Below the pieces are notes generated by a model. The model was not told the DNA's origin, made no database searches, and was given only the letters and a program-made list of their open reading frames with translations. From Raphanus sativus (taxonomy: Eukaryota > Streptophyta > Magnoliopsida > Brassicales > Brassicaceae), in the NCBI RefSeq assembly GCF_000801105.2, contig NC_079512.1:186001-250000 (forward strand): 64,000 nucleotides of DNA, written 5' to 3'. Below are positions 48,255 through 58,982 of the stretch, piece by piece; position 1 is the stretch's first letter, and each line of letters begins with the position of its first letter. The position numbers and the translations under genes are program-made.

Positions 48255-50137
48255 ATGGCTACCTTCGGTGCGACGGCTAATACTAATCCCAACAAATCCT
48301 TTGAGGTAATTTCTTCTATTGCCATTTTGTTTGATTTACTTACTGTTTGCCAAAGTCCGATCCTTTTTTTTTGTGTGTCTTTAACATTTACAAGATCTTA
48401 ACTGAACCCTTTAGACTCGATGTCTTACATTGCCCTATCTTAAAGGTTAAAGCTCCAATTTTTTTTTTTTTTTTAAATTCTATGTCTTAAGGTTACTCCG
48501 TCACCAGCAGATTCAATCAGCAGCTTGACCTTTAGCCCCAGAGCCGATATCCTTGTCGCCACTTCTTGGGACAATCAGGTGAGGTGTTGGGAGATATCCC
48601 GTAGTGGGAACAATCTAGCAAGTGCTCCTAAAGCATCCATATCCCATGATCAGCCCGTCTTGTGTTCCGCTTGGAAAGATGATGGAACCGCTGTCTTTAG
48701 TGGTGGTTGTGATAAGCAAGCCAAAATGTGGCCCTTGTTGTCTGGTGGTCAACCTGTTACTGTTGCTATGCACGATGCTCCTATTGTTGACATGGGCTGG
48801 ATCCCTGGGATGAATCTCCTCGTTACTGGAAGCTGGGATAAGACTTTGAGGTATAAAGATTGATTGATTCTGTTTCATTATAATATATTCTATTATGTAA
48901 ATTGATAGAAGAAGAACTGTCTGATGTTGGGGTTTTTCTTTTCTTTTTCTCAGGTATTGGGATACAAGGCAGCAAACACCTGTGCATACCCAACAGCTTC
49001 CAGATAAATGCTATTCTTTGTCTGTGAAACACCCTCTCATGGTTGTCGCAACTGCTGATAGGAATCTCATTGTCTACAACTTGCAAAATCCTCAGGTTTT
49101 TGTTTCTGAGCGAGCATCATATGGATCAATTGAATAAGCCTGTAGTGTAGTGTAGTGTAGTGTAGTCTATCCTAAGAATAACTAGTCTTGTAATGAACCT
49201 CTCTACTTATTAATCTGGCAAAAAAACTGCAGACTGAGTTCAAGAGAGTGGTGTCCCCACTCAAGTACCAGACGAGGTGTGTTACTGCCTTCCCTGATCA
49301 GCAAGGATTTTTGGTAATTCATTGGGCACAGGGAATCTTGGTTGTTTGATGATGCCTAACATTGCGTTGCCTTCCCTGTTTTGTGCTTTTTTAATTATAC
49401 AAAAAAATGTTCAATGTATTAACCAGATCACATGCTCTCTTCTCTCTCTATAGGTTGGTTCAATTGAGGGGCGGGTTGGTGTGCATCATCTGGATGATTC
49501 TCAACAGAACAAGAACTTCACATTCAAATGCCACAGAGATGGGAATGAGATCTATTCTGTCAACTCTCTCAACTTCCACCCGGTAAAAGCTCTCTCTCTC
49601 TAGTCTTAAACTTCAAACACTATGAAAGTAGAATATACGGATGCTAATGGTTTTGAGTTGTGTAATATGAAGGTACAAGGAACTTTTGCTACTGCTGGCT
49701 CAGATGGGGCTTTCAATTTCTGGGACAAGGATAGCAAACAAAGACTCAAGGTATTATCATGTTTACATATTGTGCTTTTTCCATTAATACATGATATCTA
49801 ACAGTTGTGAACATTATTGTTACATCAAGGCAATGTCAAGGTGCAGTCAGCCAATTACTTGCAGTTCGTTTAACCACGATGGGTCGATATTTGCATATGC
49901 GGTATGCTTCAATCTTCTTTGTTTTCACTTTATTACTATGATGTGATAAGTAAAAAAAAAAAGTAATGTTTTTTCTTTTTTCTGAACCATTTGGTGTGTG
50001 ATTTGTAGTCGTGCTATGACTGGAGCAAAGGTGCAGAGAATCACAACCCGGCAACTGCTAAAAGCAGCATCTTCTTGCACATGCCTCAGGAAAGTGAGGT
50101 CAAGGCGAAGCCAAGAGTAGCAACCGGCAGAAAATGA
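48255..50137 (+). CDS. RAE1: RAE1 mRNA export factor (WD40 protein)
   Basis: Nuclear-pore-associated mRNA export factor made of a WD40 propeller. The eight exons are 48255-48305, 48492-48850, 48954-49095, 49233-49313, 49454-49582, 49673-49750, 49830-49901 and 50009-50137; they join in phase to 346 residues, against about 349 in Arabidopsis (At1g80670). The blades carry recognisable WD-type ends: ATSWDNQVRCWEI, SGGCDKQAKMWPL, TGSWDKTLRYWDT, TADRNLIVYNL and ATAGSDGAFNFWD, with CYDWSKGAENHNP near the C-terminus, a conserved RAE1 signature. The protein ends in a basic tail (KAKPRVATGRK). The neighbour on the left is the NUP96 relic; both belong to nuclear pore function, but their adjacency is ancestral synteny. 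An intron-3 microsatellite (TGTAG)n is the only oddity. Confidence 0.95.
49141..49165 (+). repeat. (TGTAG)5 microsatellite in RAE1 intron 3
   Basis: Five perfect copies of TGTAG. Intronic and likely polymorphic. Confidence 0.95.
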
Positions 50138-50492
50138 GATTAGCCTTTCAGTGAGAGTGGATAATGCTTTTAGCTGTCTTAATAATGTTTAATAATGTTA
50201 AGAGTCTTTCTTTCATATCAAGTAAAAGTATCTGTCTTTCTATCTTGGATGTTCTCCTTTTGGCTGGCTCAGTTTGGAATTGCTTTGTCTCAAGTACTAG
50301 TCTCTAAAACATAATGAAAAACTTTTGAGATATTTTTGGTTTTTTCCCTTTACAAACTTTTTTATAAAACAGTACAATGATTTTAGATATGAGGACAGAT
50401 ATATTTTAAGACTTGCCTAGATTAAGAAAAAAGAAATGTATAAAGACTCTTCTAAACTCTCTGGTGACTTCTTCATCTGAGTAGATGATAAT

Positions 50493-51547
50493 TTATTGAT
50501 GTAGGTTTTGTCTGTGGTTTCGCTTTGCATGGTCAAGAAACCAGAGCGCTCCTTCAGCTGCGTGCTCAGCGGCAGCTTTCTTCTTACGTTTGGGATCACC
50601 AAAACATTCCAAAACAGTTGTTCCTGAAGAGTCTCTAATCTCAACCACAACTTTGTATGTAAATCTGAACCCCAAAACAAAAACAAAAACAAGGTCCACT
50701 CAACTCTTGTAGTAGCTAGGAGGGAAATGCAGATAAGTTATGGGGGTCACACTTACAATCTCATGTGACAAGGTCCATCAACATTGCAGCAATCATAAAC
50801 CGGAGGCTTCCATCTCTTGGATATACATAGTTCCTGTAACACCATTTTCGCTGAACCTTTCTTGGATTCATCTGGACACCATCCCAAGCAAGCATTCACA
50901 CAATGAATCAAAAAGATTCTAGGTTAAAACAAGAAGATGGCTATTCTTACGTTACTTAAATAGAAAACTAAAGGGAGGTGAATGAAGCAACCTTTAGATA
51001 CTGATTTGGCGTCTTCTTCTTGGGGTTTAGTAAGAAGCTGAGTCTCTTGTGTGGTGGTGTTTACGCTTCTTGTGCTATTAGGATCGATCTGAATGTTGGA
51101 GAAGGAAGATATGGCATTGCCTTCTTCAACCTCATTCACTTTATTATATGTACTTGGCACCATCATTGTCCTTGGCTTCTGACAAAAAATGTACACAGAA
51201 CAATTGAAAGAAACTAAGATGTATCACTGCTTCCGACAGATTAATAAAAAGAGCCAAATTAACGACAGAACAATGGGAACACAGATAGTATTCTTGTCTG
51301 TAAACCTAGAAACCCTACAGAATTCAAAAAAGTTCCTCTCTTTATTGTTTCATGTAAAAGTCCTCTCTATGGTATTGCAAAAAGAACAGACTTTGAGAGT
51401 AAAATTGAATGGAAAAAAAAAAGGGTTTACCAGAGAGGAGTTTATTGGGATAGAAGAAGGATCGAGAGGAGGAATGTCTTTGAGGCTGATGATGACAGAT
51501 CTTCTTCTTCTTGATGTGTTTCGCTTCGATTCCTGATCCTCCTCCAT
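50493..51547 (-). CDS. dsRNA-binding protein, RTL1 (At1g80650)-like
   Basis: The four minus-strand exons are 51547-51431, 51178-50992, 50871-50757 and 50664-50493; they join in phase to 196 residues. The N-terminal third is basic with an RRRR run and otherwise low in recognisable features. The C-terminus (from about residue 103) is one double-stranded RNA-binding domain: AKMVLQELCISKRWKPPVY, a mid-strand YKVVVEI, and the second-helix KRKKKAAAEHAAEGALWFL with the RNA-contacting KKxAxxxAA pattern. Arabidopsis At1g80650 is annotated, as I recall, as RNase THREE-like 1; here I see no RNase III signature motif (ERLEFLGD-type), so this copy binds RNA at most. The RTL1 name is also used for another Arabidopsis locus, so I give no symbol. 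The gene converges on RAE1. Confidence 0.85.
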
Positions 51548-51889
51548 CTTCTTCTCTCTCTCTCATAACTCAATTCGTCAAGAGTTTCTCGGTTCCCTAA
51601 ACGGATAAAGGTTAACTTTAATTACAACTCTTTTTTTTTTATGACCAATTTAATTACAACTCATATAAGTGTTTTTGTCTTCTTCTTTAGGTTTGGTCCC
51701 CAAAAGTCAAAAGCTTTTTTATCTTCTTTTGTGTTTCTGTCAGAAAGTCAAAAGCCTAATTAATTGTACTTGACCAACGATTAAAAATAAAACAGATAAA
51801 AGTGGAATTTGCACAACGAAAGAACCAACAAAGATTCAATTTTTCAAAATGTAAAAAGATTACAAATAAGGAAATGAAAATGTGGGGTT

Positions 51890-53968
51890 TCATAAAATTC
51901 GCAATGATCCGCCGAGTTCTAGTGGTAGAAGAGGGATGAGTGAGTGCAACACATCGGTTATTAGCGGTCTGTAACTTGGCTCTGGCTGCACACACAACAC
52001 TGCCACCGCTGCTACCTGATAAAGATGCTTCAAATCCATTGTTCCTTTGATTGCAGGGTCCAATATGTTTGGAAGATTTGCTCTGTCACTCAGCTTTGGT
52101 ACAGCCTGTTCCACCAACAAATAGAGATTACCAAAAAATCATAAAGACAGATTCTGGTTTTAGTTTTGATGGTTTCTCTTGAAAAAGTTGTATGTACCCA
52201 AGTGACAACAGATTCTGGTTCAGTTGATGGTTTCTCCACTGATCTCTTCCCTAGGAGAAGTTGTAGGAGAATCACCCCAAATGAGTATACATCATTCTTG
52301 TCTGTTACTTTGCCTACATGAGAGATGAAAAACACCATAGAACAAACAATCTGAGCTTCAGATCAAAAAAAAAAAAAGTGAGAGACTAGTAGTTGTTGCT
52401 TATCAGTTACCATCAAGAAGATACTCTGAAGGTCTGTTCAGATTTTTGTTCTGAGTCATCAACACTGTGGCATACCCAAAATCTGATATCTAAAGAGAAA
52501 CCAAACAGATCACTACAAGAAGAATGTTACATTATATATATATATGTATGTCAATCTCTTCTATCTTTTTACCTTTGCGTTGAAATCAGAGTCAAGAAGG
52601 ATGTTAGACGATTTCAAATCTCTGTGAACTACCGGAGGATGGCAATGCTCATGAAGATACTCTAATCCTCTTTATTTAAAAAGAGCAAAAAAAAAACTTT
52701 GTAAGAAGCATTACAAATGTGCTTGGAGATCATAGGAAAAAAACTGCTAAAATGGATGAATTGACTTTTTACCGTGCAATATCAACCGCAATTTTCATCC
52801 TAAGCTGCCAAGTTAAACCTGCACCTTGACTAGGCCCTTCAAGTATATCCAAAAGAAGTAAGTAAAAAAAAAAATCAAAAAGATTGAACAAAGAGTGCAT
52901 AAAACCCTTACCATGCAGCTGACTCTCCAAAGAACCATTCTGCATCATCTCATACACAATGCATCTCGTTTGGCGGTACACGCTAAACCCCAAAAGGGAG
53001 ACTATGTTCTGATGCTTGATCTTAGCCAACCAATCTACCTCATTCTGCATTTTCAACAACAACAAAAAAAAACTAGTTATGAAGGAGGAGATGGTTCTAT
53101 AGTCTGGAAAGGAATCAAATGTGGTTGATCATGTAGATCAAAAACCTCAAACTGTTTTTCAATGTCGGTCTCTCCACCACCATCAAGCTTCTTCACGGTG
53201 ACATAAGACTTTCCATCAAGACAAGCGCTATAAAGACATCCACGACCACCTCTGCTCAACACATTACCATCGCTGAACTTGTTTGTTCCAGACTCCAGCA
53301 GCTGGTATTCATAGACAGGGATGGTTCCTTTGGTGACAGACTCAACCTTGTGTACAGTCGGTTTTGTGGATACACTACTAGTCTTCACAGAATCTTCAGA
53401 TAATAAGCAAAGAAACCAAAAATAAGCACACAACAAAGAAATTATCAAAACAAGTGTTGAAACTTTTTAAAACATTACCAGATTTTCCCTTGATACCATT
53501 GAAGCTGTTATTCATACTTCTGTACCTCCATAGCAAGAGGTAGAGAAGCAGCAAGACTGTGAAACAGAGGAGTGTTGATGAGACTATAAGAGCGATTAGA
53601 ATCTTCTTGTTCAGGTCTTGGCGAATCACCACTTTAACAATGGGAGGTCCTGTGACAAAAAAAAAAGGTCAACTTTTTCTTTCTTTATGGGTTCAGATAA
53701 AAAAAAAAAAGTTTCCATTTTTATTCCGGAAATAGAATCAATTTTCAAGTAAAGTCGATTCCTTTTGGTCTCCTTTAGCAAACCCATTTAGGCAAGTACA
53801 AGAAGACTCAGTTAAAGTTGAATTTTAACCTGGGGATTGAGCTCCTCCGGTTCTAGGAGAAGCTTGAGAGATAGGGATTTCTTGGGGAGTAGCAGAGACC
53901 AAAACAACGGAGAAGAAGGAGAAGCCAAGAAGACAAATGGGCAAGAGCAGATGACGAAGGAGACACAT
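51890..53968 (-). CDS. Receptor-like protein kinase with short extracellular part (At1g80640-like)
   Basis: The nine minus-strand exons are 53968-53830, 53649-53479, 53393-53146, 53044-52912, 52836-52773, 52669-52573, 52489-52411, 52313-52198 and 52105-51890; they join in phase to 420 residues. Residues 1-25 form a signal peptide. A short Pro/Ser/Gly-rich outside stretch follows, and a membrane helix lies at about 64-82 ([10 protein letters not shown]..., LLLLYLLLW). The kinase domain starts near 130: a weak Gly loop (GGRGCLYSA), Lys in [25 protein letters not shown], and [19 protein letters not shown]. The APE position reads PSE. The HRD Asp, DFG Asp and ATP Lys are present, so activity is possible. 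The function of this family member is not known to me. A GA repeat lies in the leader (about 54000-54031). Confidence 0.9.
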
Positions 53969-53996
53969 TCTTTTGTTTGGTGTTTCACAAACATGC

Positions 53997-53999
<3 letters not shown>

Positions 54000-54031
<32 letters not shown>
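54000..54031 (+). repeat. (GA)n microsatellite in the leader of the receptor-like kinase gene
   Basis: GAGAGAGAAAGAGAGAGAGAG-type run ending near 54031, in the predicted 5' leader just upstream of the ATG at 53968 on the minus strand. Confidence 0.9.
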
Positions 54032-54034
<3 letters not shown>

Positions 54035-55626
54035 AATGGAACTATGAAGCTTCCTTCCTTCTTTTTGAGTTCTTTTAATGGAAGATGGGGAGAAAATCTT
54101 GAGATTATCTTGTCTGAAGATGGAGACAAGAGAGAGAGACACTGATGGCGTTGGGAAACAGAGAAAGGACAATGTATTGGTTTGGTCTTTCATGTGGCAG
54201 TTATCAAAAGGTGGAAAAAGCTGAAACCAAACCCAAAAAAAAAAAAAAAGAGTGCGCCTTGTGGAGAGAGAGAGACCGGACGTGGGCTGATAAGACGTGG
54301 AATTGTGGACTGATAAAGAGAGAGAATATCATGCTCATTCATTCAAGCTCCATTTTCTTTCATTAATTTGTATTTTACTCTATATTAATACAAACAATAT
54401 TAACATACCAAGAATGTAAGATAATGCCCTACTCTGCCCGTGTGATAGTTTTTTTTACTTTTTAAAGAAGAGAACCTTTATTTATTGTGTCTATTTAACT
54501 ATACCTTTCACACGTAAAGCTAAAAAATAACGTTTCTAACGCTAACCCAACTCAATTAATTGCAGCATTATAGATTCCAAAAATAATACTAGTATAAATT
54601 GTTGAAGTTTTGTATGTTTGAAGTTTAAGAAGGTTCAGAGGTCAAGGTAATAAGGATTAGATCATTTATGTTTGTGTGGATAAATTTATACTGCATTTGA
54701 AAGAAATAATTTGTTTCAGGATTTTACCCCAAAAATAAGTATATAAGTTATATTTTATTGGTGTGTGATGTTTGATAGAGAAGGAAAAAAGGAATATGTA
54801 ATGGATTATGTAATCTCTAGAGGTTTGTTTGCATCGAGGCACATTACTCCAAATGATTCGATTGGGTCACTGTGCATAATTCATTTCATGCGGATTTAGT
54901 GAGCAAGAGGACAAGTCATGGTTGAAACAACTGAATCCAATAAATAAATACGCTTTTGTTATTAGAAGAAAGAGTCCAAAAGTTTTGAACATTATTCATG
55001 TGAACTTTCTATGTCTGTCCTATTCAACTTTAATTATCTACACAAGTGTCCACTTACACACAGCTGTACAGTTGACAAATCTCAACAATTTTTTTCTTCC
55101 AAAAATAAACTGATTAGGCCTTACAAGAATAATGAGCCTAAGAAGATAATGAACCAGAACAGGCCCAATGGATGTTAAAGAGAAGCCTTTTGGATATCAA
55201 ACGTGGGCACCCAGCAAGATGTCAGCTCTGGGGTCAAGTCTTTCTGTCTTTGTACATCTCTGGAAACCACAATCTGAGGGAATATCGAATCAAATTATTG
55301 AACCAGTTTTAATCCGAAACAAATTGTTTTAATCCGATTGAAACAAATAACCGTGATCCAAATAATTTTTCAGTCCAATTAAGAAAAGAAACGGTGAGTA
55401 AAACTCATTCATGTATGAGAAAAGATGCATTGTCTAGAATTTAACTTTATTATCAAACTTCCCACACAACTCTTAAGTATCTTTGCCTATATAGCCTGCA
55501 ACAATAAACTCTAGAACAGCGTTTCTATGCCCAAAATGATGGATAAGAGAGACCAACATTATCTCATTTGCCAAAAAGAAAAGAACAAAAAAGAGAGTTA
55601 CATAGATCAATAAAGATTCATTTGTT
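54032..55626. other. Kinase promoter and intergenic sequence; no gene seen
   Basis: Includes short CT/GA-rich runs near 54090-54285 and otherwise AT-rich, frameless sequence. In Arabidopsis a leucine-rich repeat gene (At1g80630) lies between the orthologues of the flanking genes; no trace of it is visible. Confidence 0.5.
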
Positions 55627-57212
55627 TTAAAACTTGTAATCAGGGTTGTCACGAAGACCTAGTTTTGAGAGCGAAAGGCAGTAAGAGTCCCAGTCCGTTC
55701 GTCTCATATACTTCAACAGTTTCTTCCTTCTATGCACCATTGCTATAAGTCCCTTCCTCGAATGCTTGTCCTGGATTACGTTGTATATGATACGCGATTA
55801 GACTGCCACTACTAGCTTCAGAAGAGGAAAACAAAAAAAAAAAGAAGATTGAAAGCTTACCTTTTTATGTAGAACAGAGGATAGATGCTTGATCTTAGTA
55901 GTCAGTTGTGCCACTACAAAGAAAAGACCATAAAGATCACTAACCAATAATATAACAAACCAAAATGAAATGTGATTAACCGACCAGATCAGCCTTGTAT
56001 TGATAGCTAGCTATATGCAAACATTGATCAAAACTAGAGGATTCAAAATTTTACCTTGAACACGTGCAGAACCACAATCGGATTCAGACATCTTGAACTC
56101 TTCCCTGACCTTTGCAAGCTCAGTTTTCATCTTCTCCGCAGATGACATGTTATCCGGGTGGAAATACTGCGTTTGATTTCAAAACAACATATAAATTAAT
56201 TGCCTAAAAAAGCTTACAAGATTCAAGAAACTAACAAAAGGAAAGAGGCTTACAGTTTGAACAAGCTCCTCTTTGGGAGGCTCCAGCAAATACTTTGAGG
56301 TATCACTGAAAACGCTGAAAAGATCCACGTTCTGAACTGCAACAACCACATCACATCACATGATCAACCTTCCAAATTAAAAAATATCACAAACAAAATT
56401 AAAAAAAACACCAACAAATCTTTACGTGCAAGTGATTTTCTGGCATCTTCAGCTTCTTTCTTTTCTTGAATACCAGACCTCAAGTCATCGAACTGAAACC
56501 CTCCCCTCATCCTCCTCGTCCCCACTGCTTTCTCCTCTTCCACCTCTCTCAGCTTCACAAGCCTCTGGTTCAGCTCCCGCAACGAGAACCAACCTTCCTC
56601 TCTCTTCCCTTCTGGTCTATACTCTCTAAGCCTCTCCCCCAGCTCTTCAGTGTCGTACCTCTTTAAAAACTCAGACTTCATCTCCTCCTCCTCCGTCTCA
56701 TCTCCCTTCCTCCTCCTCCTCTCTTCAAGCTCCTCACCAAACACCGAAACAGGCAACCCCTCACTGTGTTTCGTCTTCGTAATCCCTTGAATGCTTGATC
56801 TCGTCGCCTCTTGCGGCGACCTCATCTGCCTTAAGTTCTGCTTTAGGCTCTCAAAAGACGAGCTTTCGAGTTTGGGTTTCGAGAGCACGGTCTGCTTGTA
56901 GAGATCCTGCAACCCCCTCGCCGGCGGAGGAGACGCCGATCGGCGTCGGAACTCGTTGAGATTGCGCCTCGCATCCTCGCCGCCGGGGGTAAAGGTTTGA
57001 CCTTTGGGATCGAATCCGGCGAGCTGTCTCCTCCCGTCTTGTTGTTTGAGGCTGCTCTTAATGCCGCTGAAGTAGGAGGAGATTTTGGAATCGGACGGTG
57101 GTTGTTCGTCGCCGTCTTGGGGAGATGAGGAGGTGGAGGTGGTGGAGAAGAGATGAATCAGAGATGGGTTGGAGTGTAGTCTTTGTTTGCGTCTGGCGAG
57201 ATGAAGCGCCAT
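55627..57212 (-). CDS. Organellar ribosomal protein S15-family (uS15, At1g80620-like)
   Basis: Small-subunit ribosomal protein of mitochondria or plastids. The five minus-strand exons are 57212-56426, 56336-56254, 56166-56055, 55913-55861 and 55770-55627; they join in phase to 392 residues. The N-terminus MALHLARRKQRLHSNPSLIH followed by a Ser/Thr-rich stretch is an organelle-targeting presequence of mitochondrial flavour. The long middle part is low-complexity, with Arg/Glu-rich EERRRRKGDETEEEE. The S15 domain lies at the end: ARVQVAQLTTKIKHLSSVLHKKDKHSRKGL, MVHRRKKLLKYMRRTD and SLSKLGLRD. An in-frame Met 25 codons upstream (57287) exists, but the shorter start gives the better presequence. 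The family is typically much shorter in bacteria (about 90 residues); the long extension is normal for this plant group. Confidence 0.9.
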
Positions 57213-58982
57213 TTGAAGCGAGCTGATCTCGGCGGCTCCAGGTGGTTTTAGGGTTTTTGGTGGAGAGAGAGTGAGAGAGGTGTTCAAGTGGAAATGAAAC
57301 TGATGGACTCCGTTACGGTTATCTGTAAACCGGAAATTATAAAATTGCGATTTTGAAAACCGGATTAGAGGGTGAGGGGGGAACGGTTTGTTAACTTTCG
57401 GTAAAAGTGAGAAGACAAGCTTTAAACCACATCATTACTTCAGAAAACTAAAATCCTACGTTATTGAGAGGTCAGAGACTCGGAAGTCGGAAGGTTCCTA
57501 TTCGCTACTATGTCTAATTGTCTTATAGCTTTCGTTGAATTTGAATTTGATGATAATTTTTTTTTAACAACTATGATAATAATTTGTTTTAAATACAAGA
57601 AAATAACAATGAAATCGATAAATGGGACACATATAATTCATCAAAAATAGTAAAAAAAATAGAAACTTATGCCGACTTATATACGGTCTTATCTTTTTTT
57701 ACGATTTTTTCTATATTTATAAACTGAACTCGCCGAATATTTTTTTGTAACTGACTTAGTTTTTTCAATGGTTTCTCTTTTTGTTATTGGGTCAAATTCA
57801 TTTACATAATAAACCCCATGGATGGACATAATCCATCTCTAACAACATCGTCCTTTCAAATAGTACAACATTTCTTTCAGTTTCAAATATATATAGTAGT
57901 GAGATTGAAATTATCTTTTATGAAATGGGTCGGAATGAATTTTGAAGCCAATGGTTTATGAATTATGAACTAGTGTAGATGATAGGTATAGTGTCCAATG
58001 TTATTAATATGTTTACTGTATTGAGAAAAAGGTTGAATGGTAGTTCCCTGCCGATAAGGTACATTTTCGAGAGAGAGACGTCTGCGGTCGACTCACATGA
58101 AGATCCACGCATAGCAAAGGATGTGTTTTGCACGAATTCGTTGATGTCATGACACTTGTTGTTAACACACGAAGGAGTACTACTACCTTGCAACTGAAAC
58201 GTGTCTAGAAATCATTCAGTACCAAACATATAGTTAACCCTTGTATCTTCTTCCAATTTAATACTTTCCAGTTTTAGCTCTATTGTATCAAAATATTCAA
58301 AACCCCTTCCAAAAATCCAAGGTGAAAAGGGACCTCAAGCTCTTTTAAAGTTATACTTGATGTGAAATAACATAGTCATTGTGAACGTCAACCGTAACAA
58401 AGTCGAGGAACATAATTAGGTTCGTTTTATACGGGCGCGGCGCATAGATTATGACGGTCATCTATCTCCATACTTCAAGGCCGTTACACAAGTAGTTGAC
58501 GTGACCAAGAAATTGAATGGTAATGAATAAGATGGCAAAAAATTTCAAAATACTAATACTCCAGTCATATAGTTCCTCATTGATACACTGAAATAAGTTC
58601 AGTTTTCCTTTTTCTTTATGTACCATGGCAATTATTTTTTCTCAACTCATGTCATGTTAATTGTTACCATAACTATCTCCTCAGTCCATATCCATACGCG
58701 CGACGTTACCCTACTTCTCCTATTATTCCAACACACGATGGAATAATAAACATTGCCACAAATGGTCTATGCCACGTATGTAATTAAGTGGGTCCCATAC
58801 TTATCAAGAAAAAAAAGGTAAAAACAAAAACTAGTTCTCTTCAATTCAATCTAACTCCTCAATATATAAATATTTATATAACAAAATCCACCCATTAAAT
58901 TTGACACAGAGATATCTTGCTCTCTACTTTTTCGCCACCATCTCTCCCTCTCTCTCTCTAAAGCTGTTTCAAGATTCAGACT
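57213..58982. other. Intergenic between two divergent genes; no gene assigned
   Basis: An open frame of 76 codons on the minus strand (57963-58193) has mixed composition but no family match that I recognise. The rest is AT-rich. The last 150 bp (about 58840-58980) are the T/C-rich leader region of the next gene, with a CT run near 58940-58960. Confidence 0.4.

Noticed and set aside
57963..58193. 76-codon minus-strand frame as a gene
   Set aside because: No recognised family, no splice context and isolated in AT-rich sequence; left unassigned.
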